This document shows, piece after piece, positions 35,454-43,831 of a stretch of 64,000 bases of DNA (position 1 is the first letter of the stretch; each line of letters begins with the position of its first letter). Where the stretch lies: NCBI RefSeq assembly GCF_002295065.1, contig NZ_NSGG01000012.1, positions 124,001 through 188,000 on the forward strand, read 5' to 3'. Below the pieces are notes generated by a model that did no database searches, was not told the DNA's origin, and worked only from the letters and a program-made list of their open reading frames with translations. A program made the position numbers and the translations under genes. This stretch comes from Mesorhizobium sp. WSM3859. GTDB taxonomy: Bacteria; Pseudomonadota; Alphaproteobacteria; Rhizobiales; Rhizobiaceae.

Positions 35454-35534
35454 TCAGATTCTGTCGCAGGCTTTGACGTAGGCTAAAGACAGGGCAAAGA
35501 ACAAAATCCCGATCCCGAGAACTATAAGGTCCAT
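35454..35534 (-). CDS. 26-residue membrane peptide upstream of kdpF
   Basis: Translation gives MDLIVLGIGILFFALSLAYV then KACDRI, a single hydrophobic helix with a short basic/acidic tail. A ribosome binding site (aggaag) lies seven bases before the ATG, and the stop is 16 bases before kdpF. I recall similar short ORFs with a YVKACDRL-like end ahead of kdpF in other proteobacteria, but know of no assigned function. Probably a further small subunit or regulatory peptide of the Kdp pump. Confidence 0.7.
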   Translation of the reverse strand: MDLIVLGIGILFFALSLAYVKACDRI

Positions 35535-35995
35535 GGCAGGTCTTCCTTGTTTGCATTTGTATTTTCGGTCCGCGTCGGCAGGCACGAAACTGCACGCGCG
35601 CGCACGCCACCTTGGCAGCAACGGCGACAATGCGTCTTTTCAAATGGAAATATGGACCCGATCGCCATAAAGGTTCGAGACGGGGCGGATCGGCAAGATA
35701 TAGGAATTTTATAGGAATTTGGCCTGACTATTCAGCCGTGAACCTGTCGCCAAGGTGAGCTGTCCGCAGGTGCTCTTTCCCTGAGGCGGCGACTCACCAC
35801 CGGAAAGTCTGTCGCTTTGGGCCCCACCGCCGCCGACGGGGTCTTCGACGCCTGGTTCAGACATCAGAAAATAGAAACGGTCGACCTCAATGCCCTCGCT
35901 CGATAGCATGCAAAACTGTTCGCGATGTCCTCGCACACCTCTTCGCGATGAGGGCCACGCGCCGGCTTTCGAATTGAAGCAAGGGAAGGACAAAA
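35535..35995. other. Intergenic region between kdp operon and FAD monooxygenase
   Basis: A 461-base gap between divergent transcription units. It contains the tandem direct repeat listed separately, an AT-rich stretch near 35695-35725, and the presumed promoters for kdp (minus) and the monooxygenase (plus). A minus-strand ORF at 35709-36044 overlaps the monooxygenase and shows no protein-like features. Confidence 0.5.
35699..35720. promoter_or_regulatory. Tandem 11-base direct repeat, candidate KdpE operator
   Basis: TATAGGAATTT occurs twice head-to-tail at 35699-35709 and 35710-35720 (AAATTCCTATA x2 on the kdp sense strand). Two sites one helical turn apart are the pattern bound by OmpR-family regulators. 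It lies 165 bases upstream of the first kdp small ORF. Confidence 0.5.
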
Positions 35996-37786
35996 ATGCT
36001 CGGCATCGCACCATCGCAACAGGCGGCAAGCTGGCTCGGCTCATTCGGCCGGGCGCTTGAGGCCGGCGACATCGAGGCAGCGACCGGCCTTTTCGCGGAG
36101 GATTGCTACTGGCGCGATCTTTTGACCTTCACATGGAACATCAAGACCATGGAGGGGCAGGCCGCGATCCGCGAGATGCTGAAGGCAACGCTGTCGCTGG
36201 CGCGGCCGTCGCATTGGCACCTGACCGGAAAGCCAAGCGTCGACGACGGCACCGTCGAGGCATGGTTCAGCTTCGAGACGGCGGTGGCGCGGGGCGAGGG
36301 GATCCTGCGGCTCAAGGAGGGTCGCTGCCGCACGCTGTTCACGGCTATGAGCGAGCTCAAGGGTTTCGAGGAGCGGAAGGGCCCGGCACGGCCGCTCGGC
36401 ATTCGCCACAAGGCGGACCCGAAGCGCGAGACCTGGGCGGAAGCACGGGCGCGCGAGGCGCGCGATCTCGGCGTGCACGAGCAGCCCTATTGCCTGGTGA
36501 TCGGCGGCGGGCAGGGCGGCATCATGCTGGGCGCCCGGCTGCGGCAGCTCGGCGTGCCCGCACTCATCATCGAGAAGAATGCGCGCGCCGGCGATTCCTG
36601 GCGCAACCGCTACCGCTCGCTCGTGCTGCACGATCCGGTCTGGTACGACCATCTGCCTTACATTCCGTTCCCGGAAAACTGGCCGGTCTTCACGCCCAAG
36701 GACAAGATGGGCGACTGGCTGGAGATGTACACGCGCGTCATGGAGCTGAACTATTGGGTGGCCACCAAATGCATCAGCGCCGCCTATGACGAGGCCGAAA
36801 AGGTCTGGACCGTGGTGGTCGACCGCGTCGGCCAGCGCGTCACGCTGAAGCCGAAGCACATCGTCTTCGCCACCGGCGCCTATGGCCCGCCGCGGCAGAT
36901 CGAATTGCCGGGAGCGGACAGCTTCAAGGGCGAGCTCCTGCATTCCAGCCAGTATTCCACCGGCGAGAAATTCCGCGGCAAGCGCGTCGCGGTGATCGGC
37001 GCCGCAAGCTCAGGCCACGATGTCAGTGTCGACCTCTGGGAAGCGGGTGCCAGGGTGACCATGGTCCAGCGTTCGCCGACGACTGTGGTGAAGTCCGATA
37101 CGCTGATGGAGGTCGGCTTCGAGATCTTTTCCGAGAAGGCGCTGGCGCGCGGCATCACCACCGACAAGGCCGACATGATTGTCGCCTCGACGCCCTTTGC
37201 CTTGGTGCCGAAGGGGCAGCGCGCGCTCTACGACGTCATCCGGGCGCGCGACGCGGATTTCTACAAGCGTCTCAGCGACAGCGGCTTTGCCATCGATTTC
37301 GGCGAGGACGAGACCGGGCTGCTGATGAAGGCCTATCGGACAGGCTCCGGCTTCTACATCGATGTCGGCGCCTGCGAGTTGATCCTGAACGGCGAGATCA
37401 AGGTGAAGAGCGGCGTCGGCATCACGTCGCTGACGCCGAGCGGCATCCTGTTCGAGGACGGCAGCGAATTGGAAGTCGATGCGATCGTCTGCTGCACCGG
37501 CTACCAGTCGATGAACGAGACGGTGGCGGGGATCGTCTCGCGCGAGGTCGCCGACAAGGTCGGCCCGTGCTGGGGCCTTGGCTCCGGCGTCAAGGGCGAT
37601 CCGGGTCCCTGGCAGGGCGAATTGCGCAACATGTGGAAGCCGACGGCGCAGGAAGCGCTGTGGTTCCATGGCGGCAATCTGGCGCTGTCGAGGTTCTACT
37701 CGAAATATGTGGCGCTGCAGCTCAAGGCGCGCATGGAAGGGATTGCGACGCCGGTCTATGGCGAGCCGAGTAATGCAGGGCGGTGA
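35996..37786 (+). CDS. FAD-dependent monooxygenase (flavin-containing type) with N-terminal SnoaL-like domain
   Basis: The 596-residue product starts with an NTF2/SnoaL-like domain (about 1-125, RALEAGDIEAATGLFAEDCY), followed by a flavin monooxygenase domain: FAD-binding VIGGGQGGIMLGARLRQLG, RYRSLVLHDPVWYDHLPYIP, FATGAYGPPRQ and a second nucleotide-binding VIGAASSGHDVSVDLWE, with VCCTGYQS near the end. It probably hydroxylates or does Baeyer-Villiger oxidation of a small molecule. Nothing nearby names the substrate. An IS element follows it. Confidence 0.88.
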   Translation: MLGIAPSQQAASWLGSFGRALEAGDIEAATGLFAEDCYWRDLLTFTWNIKTMEGQAAIREMLKATLSLARPSHWHLTGKPSVDDGTVEAWFSFETAVARGEGILRLKEGRCRTLFTAMSELKGFEERKGPARPLGIRHKADPKRETWAEARAREARDLGVHEQPYCLVIGGGQGGIMLGARLRQLGVPALIIEKNARAGDSWRNRYRSLVLHDPVWYDHLPYIPFPENWPVFTPKDKMGDWLEMYTRVMELNYWVATKCISAAYDEAEKVWTVVVDRVGQRVTLKPKHIVFATGAYGPPRQIELPGADSFKGELLHSSQYSTGEKFRGKRVAVIGAASSGHDVSVDLWEAGARVTMVQRSPTTVVKSDTLMEVGFEIFSEKALARGITTDKADMIVASTPFALVPKGQRALYDVIRARDADFYKRLSDSGFAIDFGEDETGLLMKAYRTGSGFYIDVGACELILNGEIKVKSGVGITSLTPSGILFEDGSELEVDAIVCCTGYQSMNETVAGIVSREVADKVGPCWGLGSGVKGDPGPWQGELRNMWKPTAQEALWFHGGNLALSRFYSKYVALQLKARMEGIATPVYGEPSNAGR

Positions 37787-37792
37787 CGTTCG

Positions 37793-37846
37793 ATCTCCCC
37801 CCTCGAGGGGGAGATGCCGGCAGGCAGAGGGGGGTCGTCGCACCGG
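37793..37846. repeat. RIME-like palindromic repeat
   Basis: ATCTCCCCCCTCGAGGGGGAGAT (interrupted here as arms ATCTCCCCCC and GGGGGAGAT) is followed by GCCGGCAGGCAGAGGGGGGT. It is the same family as the two copies between nirB and nirD, and lies between the monooxygenase stop and the IS element. Confidence 0.7.
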
Positions 37847-37909
37847 CCTCTCACCGCTTGCGTTCCTCGCCCCCGCCTTTGTGTTTGTGCTGGAGACAAG
37901 GTGAACGGG

Positions 37910-39212
37910 TGTTCGGGGACATCGTGGACGCTTTTGTTCATCACGAACTGCTGGGTTGTTTTTGTTGTTCGGCCTGTGGACCCTGTGGGCAACGCTCAGC
38001 GTTGTCCACAAGTCCACAGGTCTCGCTTGCGCCCTGACGTAGGTTCAGGGTGGCAATTCGATGCGAGCAGTAGTGCACGCTGAAGACACCATCCTCAACG
38101 GTCGGGCGAAGCGCCACCAGCTCGCCGCGGAATGCCTTGCCGAGTCGCCAGGGTCGGTTCCTGAAGCTGATGAAGCCATCACTGTCGACCTTGCGAACCT
38201 GGTCGCCCGGTGCGTACTCGATCGCGGGCAGGACGTCGGGAAAGCTGCGCGGGCTCGGCCGGTAGCGCTCGGCCGGCGTGGCCATGTCGAGTGCTTCGTG
38301 TGGTCGTTCGTAGTTATAGCGCGGGCACCATCGATCGAAGGCTCGCTGGCACTCGGCGAGATCTCCGAAGCTTCGCCCATTGATCACCTCGGCCTTGAGT
38401 GTGCGATGGAAGCGTTCTTCCTTGCCTTGGGTCTGCGGATGGCGCGGCCGACCGTGCAGCACGCGGATGCCGAGCCGCAACAGCCAGAAGCTGAAGCCGG
38501 TGTAAGGCTCACCGCCGGAATCGCTCCACGGCGAGCCGCCGTCCATCAGCATCGCCAGCGGCAAGCCATAGCGGCGAAAGGTAATCTCCAGCTCCCGGCG
38601 TACCGTCCGGCCCTGCTCGTCGCCGCAGGCGGACAGCACCAGGTTGAAGCGCGAGTGATCGTCGAGCGTGGTGAGCGGATGGCAGCGCCCGCCATGGATG
38701 GCGAAGTGACCCTTGAAGTCCATCTGCCACAGCTCGTTGGGAGCCTCCCGCTCGAAGCGCTGCCATGGTCCCGGATGTTGCGCTGCTGTCGACTCCGTCA
38801 GCCGATCATGACGACGCAGGATCGCGGTGATCGTGCTCGCCGCCGGGATGTCGAGCTCACCATGTCTCTTCATCGCCTGTCTGATCTTGCGACCGCCCCA
38901 GACGTCGTTGCTCTCGTCGCGTACCTGCAACACCCTTGCCTCAATTGCCGAAGCGGTGCGTTGCGGGCTCAAGTGCGGGCGACGCGATCGTTCGACCAAT
39001 CCAGCCGGCCCTTCCGACCGGTATCGCTCGAGCCACTTATAGCCGGTCGTCGGACTGATCCCGAACCGTCGACAAAGTTCACGCACATTCGCCCCCTCTC
39101 GCGAGGCAAACTCCACGAACTCTCGCTTCTGATCCATCATGGACACCTCGTAAAACGGCATTCCATCCCTCCCGATCCAAGGATCGGGAAGTGTCCACGA
39201 TGTCTCCGAACG
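37910..39212 (-). mobile_element. IS481-type insertion sequence
   Basis: About 1.3 kb containing one intact transposase. The ends are imperfect inverted repeats: TGTTCGGGGACATCGTGGAC at the left (from 37910) and, read from the other strand, CGTTCGGAGACATCGTGGAC at the right (to 39212). Similarity in inverted orientation continues outward to about 37847 and 39280. No clear short target duplication could be identified because of this. Exact ends are uncertain. Confidence 0.7.
37941..39161 (-). CDS. IS481 family transposase
   Basis: The 406-residue product has an N-terminal helix-turn-helix (ANVRELCRRFGISPTTGYKW), a linker, and an rve-type DDE core: Asp in QMDFKGHF, Asp in LMDGGSPWSD, and Glu in TQGKEERFHRTLK. 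A C-terminal extension (FRNRPWRLGKAFRGELVAL) is typical of IS481/IS3-like enzymes. All three catalytic residues are present and the frame is uninterrupted, so the element may be active. Start taken at MPFYEVSMMDQKREF. Confidence 0.92.
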   Translation of the reverse strand: MPFYEVSMMDQKREFVEFASREGANVRELCRRFGISPTTGYKWLERYRSEGPAGLVERSRRPHLSPQRTASAIEARVLQVRDESNDVWGGRKIRQAMKRHGELDIPAASTITAILRRHDRLTESTAAQHPGPWQRFEREAPNELWQMDFKGHFAIHGGRCHPLTTLDDHSRFNLVLSACGDEQGRTVRRELEITFRRYGLPLAMLMDGGSPWSDSGGEPYTGFSFWLLRLGIRVLHGRPRHPQTQGKEERFHRTLKAEVINGRSFGDLAECQRAFDRWCPRYNYERPHEALDMATPAERYRPSPRSFPDVLPAIEYAPGDQVRKVDSDGFISFRNRPWRLGKAFRGELVALRPTVEDGVFSVHYCSHRIATLNLRQGASETCGLVDNAERCPQGPQAEQQKQPSSS

Positions 39213-39246
39213 CCTGTCCACCATCTCCCCAGTCTGTACACAGAGG

Positions 39247-39350
39247 CGGGGGAGAGGTGTCCGCGAAGCGGACGGAGAGGGGGCCTCGTAGGGCGCTCCC
39301 CTCTCCGTCTCGGCTTCGCCGAGCCACCTCTCCCCACTTCGTGGGGCGAG
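39247..39350. repeat. Palindromic intergenic repeat next to IS element
   Basis: GGGGAGAGGTGTCCGCGAAG...GGAGAGGGG at 39249-39283 is matched in reverse by CCCCTCTCCGTCTCGGCTTC...CCACCTCTCCCC at 39298-39335, and a CCCCACTTCGTGGGG hairpin follows. It is a rhizobial mosaic element; the part nearest the IS matches the sequence left of the IS in inverted orientation. Confidence 0.7.
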
Positions 39351-39392
39351 GAACCTTGATCTTGGCGCGCCGCGTTCCTTCGCGCCCCCTCA

Positions 39393-40616
39393 TCACTTCC
39401 CAAAATGCCTCGCCGCCACATCCACATGCGCGTGGTGCGCATGCGGCTCAAAACGCTCGGTCTCGTTGTGGTCGGGCGCGTCGTTCGGCCACCATTTGCC
39501 GGCGACGACGATGCCGCTGGAGACCAACCGCTGGTCCGCGACCAATGACGCTCCGACAGCGTCGACGAAGGTGAAGCGGCCAGGTTGCTGCCTCAGCACC
39601 GCGACATCGCCGATGCCACCGGCCTTCAACGCGCCGAGCTCGGGCCGCGCGATCGCCTGCGCGGGGTTCACCGTCGCCGCGCGCAGCACCTCGACCAGCG
39701 GCATGCCGAGCGCCATCAGCTTCGACATGCAGACCAGCATGTCGAAGGCCGGGCCGTCGACGCAGTAGAGATGCACGTCGCTGGAGATGACGTCGGGCGC
39801 CAGGCCCTCCGCGAGCATCGCCTTCGCCACCTCGAAGTCGAAGGAACCCATGCCGTGACCGATGTCGAAGATGACGCCGCGCTCGCGCGCCAGCCGCATG
39901 TCCGGCCGCACCGCGCCCGAGGCGAAGACCGGCGCGTTGGGGAATGGCCGGAAGCAGTGGGTGAGGATATCGCCACGGCGCAATCTCGGGAGCACTTCCG
40001 AACGGCCCGGCGGCGGCTCGTCGATATGCGCCATAAGCGGCAGGCCGACCTTGTCGGCGGCCTCGAGCGCGAGGTCGACCGGAGCGATACCGCTGGTACC
40101 GCCGGCATGCTTGCCGGATCGAACCTTGACGCCGACGACGACATCGGCGTGCTCGCGCACCGCCGCCACCGTCTCGCGCGGCTCGCAGAGCCTCAGATCG
40201 CTGCACTCGCCGACCGACACGGTGTTCGAGAAGCCGAAAATGCCGGCAAAGGAGATGTTGACGTAAGCGAGGATGCGGACCTTCGAACGCTCGATGACAT
40301 GGCGGCGGAAGCCGAGGAAATTGCCGGCGCCGGCGCTGCCGGCGTCGACGAAGGTGGTGGTGCCGCTCTTGGCGGCCAGCCGGTCGGCATCGACGCCGAG
40401 CGAGGTGCCGCCCCAATAGACATGGCTGTGCAGGTCGACGAGGCCGGGCGTGACGATGCAGTCCCTGGCATCGACCACCTGCGTGGCGTGTTCGGCATCG
40501 ATGGCGGCCTCGATCGCGGCGACGCGGCCATCGGCGATGGCGACATCGCGCTGCGCGTCCAGGCCCGATGCGGGGTCAATGACGCGCCCGCCCTTGATCA
40601 GGAGATCGAACTGCAT
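39393..40616 (-). CDS. Amidohydrolase/deacetylase family metallohydrolase
   Basis: The 407-residue product is a metal-dependent TIM-barrel hydrolase: FDLLIKGGRVIDPASGLDAQ start, metal-binding LVDLHSHVYWGG, Lys in VVGVKVRSGKH (likely carboxylated), HIDEPPPGRSEVLPRLRRGD, LTHCFRPFPNAP, and Asp in VISSDVHLY. This is the pattern of the Atu3266/EF0837 group, which hydrolyses N-acetylated or ester substrates. It follows gggaggg at MQFDLL. The RidA gene lies 75 bases upstream on the same strand. Confidence 0.88.
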   Translation of the reverse strand: MQFDLLIKGGRVIDPASGLDAQRDVAIADGRVAAIEAAIDAEHATQVVDARDCIVTPGLVDLHSHVYWGGTSLGVDADRLAAKSGTTTFVDAGSAGAGNFLGFRRHVIERSKVRILAYVNISFAGIFGFSNTVSVGECSDLRLCEPRETVAAVREHADVVVGVKVRSGKHAGGTSGIAPVDLALEAADKVGLPLMAHIDEPPPGRSEVLPRLRRGDILTHCFRPFPNAPVFASGAVRPDMRLARERGVIFDIGHGMGSFDFEVAKAMLAEGLAPDVISSDVHLYCVDGPAFDMLVCMSKLMALGMPLVEVLRAATVNPAQAIARPELGALKAGGIGDVAVLRQQPGRFTFVDAVGASLVADQRLVSSGIVVAGKWWPNDAPDHNETERFEPHAHHAHVDVAARHFGK

Positions 40617-40633
40617 CGCTGCCCTCCCTGTTG

Positions 40634-40685
40634 TTTGACGCAATCCCGAACGGAAAACAGCTACACACTTTCCTGGAATTGCTTT
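40634..40685. repeat. Dispersed GGAATTGC repeat, copy 5 (core only)
   Basis: The core TTGACGCAATCCCGAACGGAAAACAGC... TTTCCTGGAATTGC, without the CACCGTTTC palindrome half, lies in the 75-base gap between the RidA gene and the amidohydrolase gene. Confidence 0.75.
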
Positions 40686-40691
40686 TTGCGA

Positions 40692-41057
40692 TCAGAGCGG
40701 CCGGTAGGCGACCGCCTCGACCTCGATCTTGATGTCGATCATCAGCCGCGATTCGACGGTGGTGCGCGCCGGCGGATCCTTCGAGAAATGTTTTGCATAG
40801 ACGGTGTTGAAGGTGCCGAAGTCGCGCGCGTCCTCCAGCCAGACCGTGGTCTTCACCACATCGTCCATGGTGCAGCCGGCCAGCGCCAGCGCCGCGCTGA
40901 CGTTTTGCAGCACCTGCTCGGTCTGCTCGGCGATGCCGCCCTTCACCACCAGCCCGTCGCTGCCCACTGGCACCTGGCCGGAGACAAAGACGAAATCGCC
41001 GGCGCGCACGGCCGGCGAGAGCGGGACATGCGATTTTCCAAAGCATTGCTTGGGCAA
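40692..41057 (-). CDS. RidA family protein
   Basis: A 121-residue YjgF/YER057c/UK114-type protein with SPAVRAGDFVFVSGQVPVGS, AEQTEQVLQNVSAALALAG and the terminal RTTVESRLMIDIKIEVEAVA. The conserved Arg of RidA deaminases is seen in PPARTTVE, so imine hydrolysis is possible. The start is a TTG preceded by an ideal aggagg. It precedes the deacetylase-type gene and probably shares its transcript, apart from the repeat between them. Confidence 0.88.
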   Translation of the reverse strand: MPKQCFGKSHVPLSPAVRAGDFVFVSGQVPVGSDGLVVKGGIAEQTEQVLQNVSAALALAGCTMDDVVKTTVWLEDARDFGTFNTVYAKHFSKDPPARTTVESRLMIDIKIEVEAVAYRPL

Positions 41058-41246
41058 GTAAGCCTCCTCTTGGCGATCGAGCGGAACCGTTCGCGTGGCC
41101 GTCTACGCTTGTCGGCATGATCCTCATAGAGGCAATGTCGGAAAGCAACATTTTTTCGAAATCTATGTTGCTTTATTACAAAGGCCTGAGCATCTTGCGC
41201 TCGACGCCGCTTTCGTCCGGCTGCGCGATATGAGAGGAGATCGGGC

Positions 41247-41729
41247 ATGACCTTCGACAACAATCCGTTTCCGGAAGGTGATGCCGATCGCCACGCGCTG
41301 TGGGAAATGCTGGTGCGGCGCGACATCGACGCCTTCCTCGGCCAGGATTGGTCGATGGTCGAGGACGATTTCATCGCCGAGAGTTTTTTCGGCATGCATG
41401 CGCATTTCCTCAACAATGCCGATGCCTGGCGGCTGCAGTTTCCGAGGCTCGACGTCTATCGCGACGAATGGCTGCGGCAGGCCAAGGAGACAGCCGCGAC
41501 GAAATTCGCCGAGCCGCTGCGCGAGGCGATTTTCCGTGTCACCAACATGCGCGATATCGACGTCGACGGCGATCGTGCGGTGCTGCACAAGAAGTTCGAT
41601 GGCTCGATCGCCAAGGCCGACGGCGGCATCGACCGGCTCAAATGGCAGACGCTCTACTTCTGCCGCAAGGTCGGCGGGCGCTGGAAGATCGCCGGCTTTG
41701 TCGGTTACATGCCGCATCCGCTGGGCTAA
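41247..41729 (+). CDS. Conserved hypothetical protein, NTF2/SnoaL-like
   Basis: The 160-residue product is a soluble protein that looks like an NTF2-like fold: a helical start (DADRHALWEMLVRRDIDAFL), EESFFGMHAHFLN-like central part, then strands with DVDGDRAVLHKKFDGSIAKA and LYFCRKVGGRWKIAGFVGYM, the usual last two strands of this fold. No catalytic residues can be assigned. A good ribosome binding site (gagaggag) precedes the ATG. It is divergent from the RidA-amidohydrolase pair and may serve the same pathway. Confidence 0.75.
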   Translation: MTFDNNPFPEGDADRHALWEMLVRRDIDAFLGQDWSMVEDDFIAESFFGMHAHFLNNADAWRLQFPRLDVYRDEWLRQAKETAATKFAEPLREAIFRVTNMRDIDVDGDRAVLHKKFDGSIAKADGGIDRLKWQTLYFCRKVGGRWKIAGFVGYMPHPLG

Positions 41730-41819
41730 TGCATGTCGAAATTCAGGTGAGCCCGGCCTGCAAATAGCGGGTTCCCGCGCTTCCAGTTCTCATGTATCCG
41801 CAGGTAAACGCTTCGGAGC

Positions 41820-42074
41820 CTATGACAGCCGCGGCAACCGCTCGTCAGGCGACCGGTGGTCGAACACGACCCCCATGGTCTTACCAACGGCGGCCATCAC
41901 GATCAGCTCGACCAGATGGTCATCGCTGTCCCCGCAGGATGGATCGGCATGGCGTATGGCCTCGAGCATGGCGCGTGTGGACACGGTGTCGCCGGCGCGA
42001 AATTTCGAAAGGGCAGACGAAACAAGGTCTTGCACCGTCGGGTCCATGACGGGCACTTCCGCAGCGACGTTCAT
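41820..42074 (-). CDS. Small conserved hypothetical protein
   Basis: An 84-residue protein with no recognised family: MNVAAEVPVMDPTVQDLVSS, ALSKFRAGDTVSTRAMLEAI, then RHADPSCGDSDDHLVELIVM and a C-terminal VFDHRSPDERLPRLS. The amphipathic helical middle suggests an all-helical small regulator. The ATG follows an excellent aggagg. A longer in-frame reading upstream has no support. Confidence 0.65.
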   Translation of the reverse strand: MNVAAEVPVMDPTVQDLVSSALSKFRAGDTVSTRAMLEAIRHADPSCGDSDDHLVELIVMAAVGKTMGVVFDHRSPDERLPRLS

Positions 42075-42337
42075 TGGCCTCCTCCTGCCATGAACCCTCC
42101 CTGGAAAGATGATACGCCAATGGCTGGATTGCGCCAGCGAAATGGTGGTCCGACCAGTGCCGATGGCGACACCCTGCCGCCAGTTGCCCCGTGGGGACGA
42201 GCTGACGCTCGCCCTTGGGAAGAGCTCACGCTCGCCCTTAGATGTGGAACACCGCCCGGCCGTGCGCTGCCATGCTCGACGCGCCCGGCTTCGGTTGATA
42301 AGCCCGTGGCGCGCAGGGAGACGATCCGAGTCGAAAT

Positions 42338-43831
42338 ATGACGGTTGCAATCGAGATGGGGCAGACAGGAGCAGGCGCTCCGGCCGCCCTCGACCTTGAG
42401 GAACTGCTGGCGACCCGCTTGCTGGTGCAGGGCAATTCGGGCTCCGGCAAGTCGCATCTGCTGCGCCGGCTGCTCGAGCAGAGCGCGCCGTGGGTGCAGC
42501 AGACCATCATCGACCCCGAAGGCGACTTCGTGTCGCTGGGTGAACGCTTTGGCCATCTGGTGATCGACGCCGAGGAGCATACCGAGCGCGGCCTGCAGGC
42601 GGCGGGCGAGCGAGCGCGCATCCACCGCGTCTCGACTGTGCTCAACCTCGAGGGACTCGACGCCGAGAACCAGATGCGACGCGCCGCGGCTTTCCTCGGC
42701 GGGCTGTTCGAGGTCGCGCGCGACCACTGGTATCCCATGCTGGTGGTCGTCGACGAGGCGCAGCTCTTCGCGCCCGCCGCCGCCGGCGAGGTTTCGGACG
42801 AAGCGCGAAAACTCTCGCTCGGTGCGATGACCAATCTGATGTGCCGCGGCCGCAAGCGCGGGCTTGCCGGTATCATCGCCACGCAGAGGCTGGCGAAGCT
42901 CGCCAAGAACGTCGCGGCGGAAGCCTCCAACTTCCTGATGGGACGCACCTTCCTCGACATCGACATGGCGCGCGCGGCCGACCTGCTCGGCATGGAACGG
43001 CGCCAGGCCGAAGCGTTTCGCGACCTGGAGCGCGGGCATTTCATGGCGCTTGGGCCCGCCTTGTCGCGCCGTCCGCTCGGCGTGCGCATCGGCCAGACCG
43101 AGACCAGCCCGCGCAACGGCACGCCGCGGCTGATGCCGCTGCCGGAAGCGACGCTGGAAGATGCACGTTCGATCATTCTCGCGGCGCCGCCGCCGGAGAC
43201 GGTCAGGCCGCAACGTCGGCCTTCGCCCGACCTGCTCGACCAGCTGATGGCGGCCAAGGCCGCGCCGCTGGACATGCGCCCCGAGCCGGCGGAGCCGCAG
43301 CCCAGCGCCGAGGACCTGGCCGAGCGGCGCGAGCGCATGGACCGCATCCTGCGCGCCATCCTGGCCGAGCCGGATGCCGGGTTCCGTGTCATCGGCGTGC
43401 TTTACCAGGAGTTCGTGGTCCGCTGCCGCATCGAGGGCCTTGCTTCGGTCGTGCCCGATCTATCGGAATTCCGCCGCATGCTGACGCGGGCTCGTGCCGG
43501 CGTCGGCTCCGACATGGGCGAGGACGACGCGTGGCGCGACGTTTCGGTCCGCGCCTCGCTGCTGCCGGAGGACATGCAGGGCGTGTTCATGATGATCGCC
43601 CGGGCGGCCAAGGAAGGCTGGCCCTGCCCGAGCGACGCGGCGATCGCGCGCGCCTATGGCTCGCATTCGTTGCGCCGCGCGCGGCGGTTGCTCGACTATA
43701 TCGAGGAACAGGGCCTCATCGTCTGCCAGATCGACGGCACCGGTCGCCGCACCGTGACGCTGGTCGAGCTCGCCTGGGCGACGGCGCCGGGCGATCCCAA
43801 CGCAGCGGAGCAGGACAGCTCAGCGGCGTGA
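42338..43831 (+). CDS. HerA-like ATP-binding protein (helicase HerA/DUF87 type)
   Basis: The 497-residue product has a P-loop ATPase of the HerA-FtsK superfamily: Walker A QGNSGSGKSHLLRRLLE near residue 32, IIDPEGDFVSLGERFGHLVI, Walker B LVVVDEAQLFAP, and RGRKRGLAGIIATQRLAKLA as the sensor segment. A Pro/Ala/Glu linker (about 280-325) leads to a C-terminal region containing a winged-helix-like part (DAAIARAYGSHSLRRARRLL). HerA normally partners the NurA nuclease or acts in phage defence or conjugation; no nuclease gene is adjacent here. It ends base-to-base with convergent cydC. Confidence 0.82.
   Translation: MTVAIEMGQTGAGAPAALDLEELLATRLLVQGNSGSGKSHLLRRLLEQSAPWVQQTIIDPEGDFVSLGERFGHLVIDAEEHTERGLQAAGERARIHRVSTVLNLEGLDAENQMRRAAAFLGGLFEVARDHWYPMLVVVDEAQLFAPAAAGEVSDEARKLSLGAMTNLMCRGRKRGLAGIIATQRLAKLAKNVAAEASNFLMGRTFLDIDMARAADLLGMERRQAEAFRDLERGHFMALGPALSRRPLGVRIGQTETSPRNGTPRLMPLPEATLEDARSIILAAPPPETVRPQRRPSPDLLDQLMAAKAAPLDMRPEPAEPQPSAEDLAERRERMDRILRAILAEPDAGFRVIGVLYQEFVVRCRIEGLASVVPDLSEFRRMLTRARAGVGSDMGEDDAWRDVSVRASLLPEDMQGVFMMIARAAKEGWPCPSDAAIARAYGSHSLRRARRLLDYIEEQGLIVCQIDGTGRRTVTLVELAWATAPGDPNAAEQDSSAA

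Noticed and set aside
35709..36044. A 111-codon minus-strand ORF in the kdp-monooxygenase gap
   Set aside because: It overlaps the start of the monooxygenase and has no ribosome binding site or protein-like pattern.
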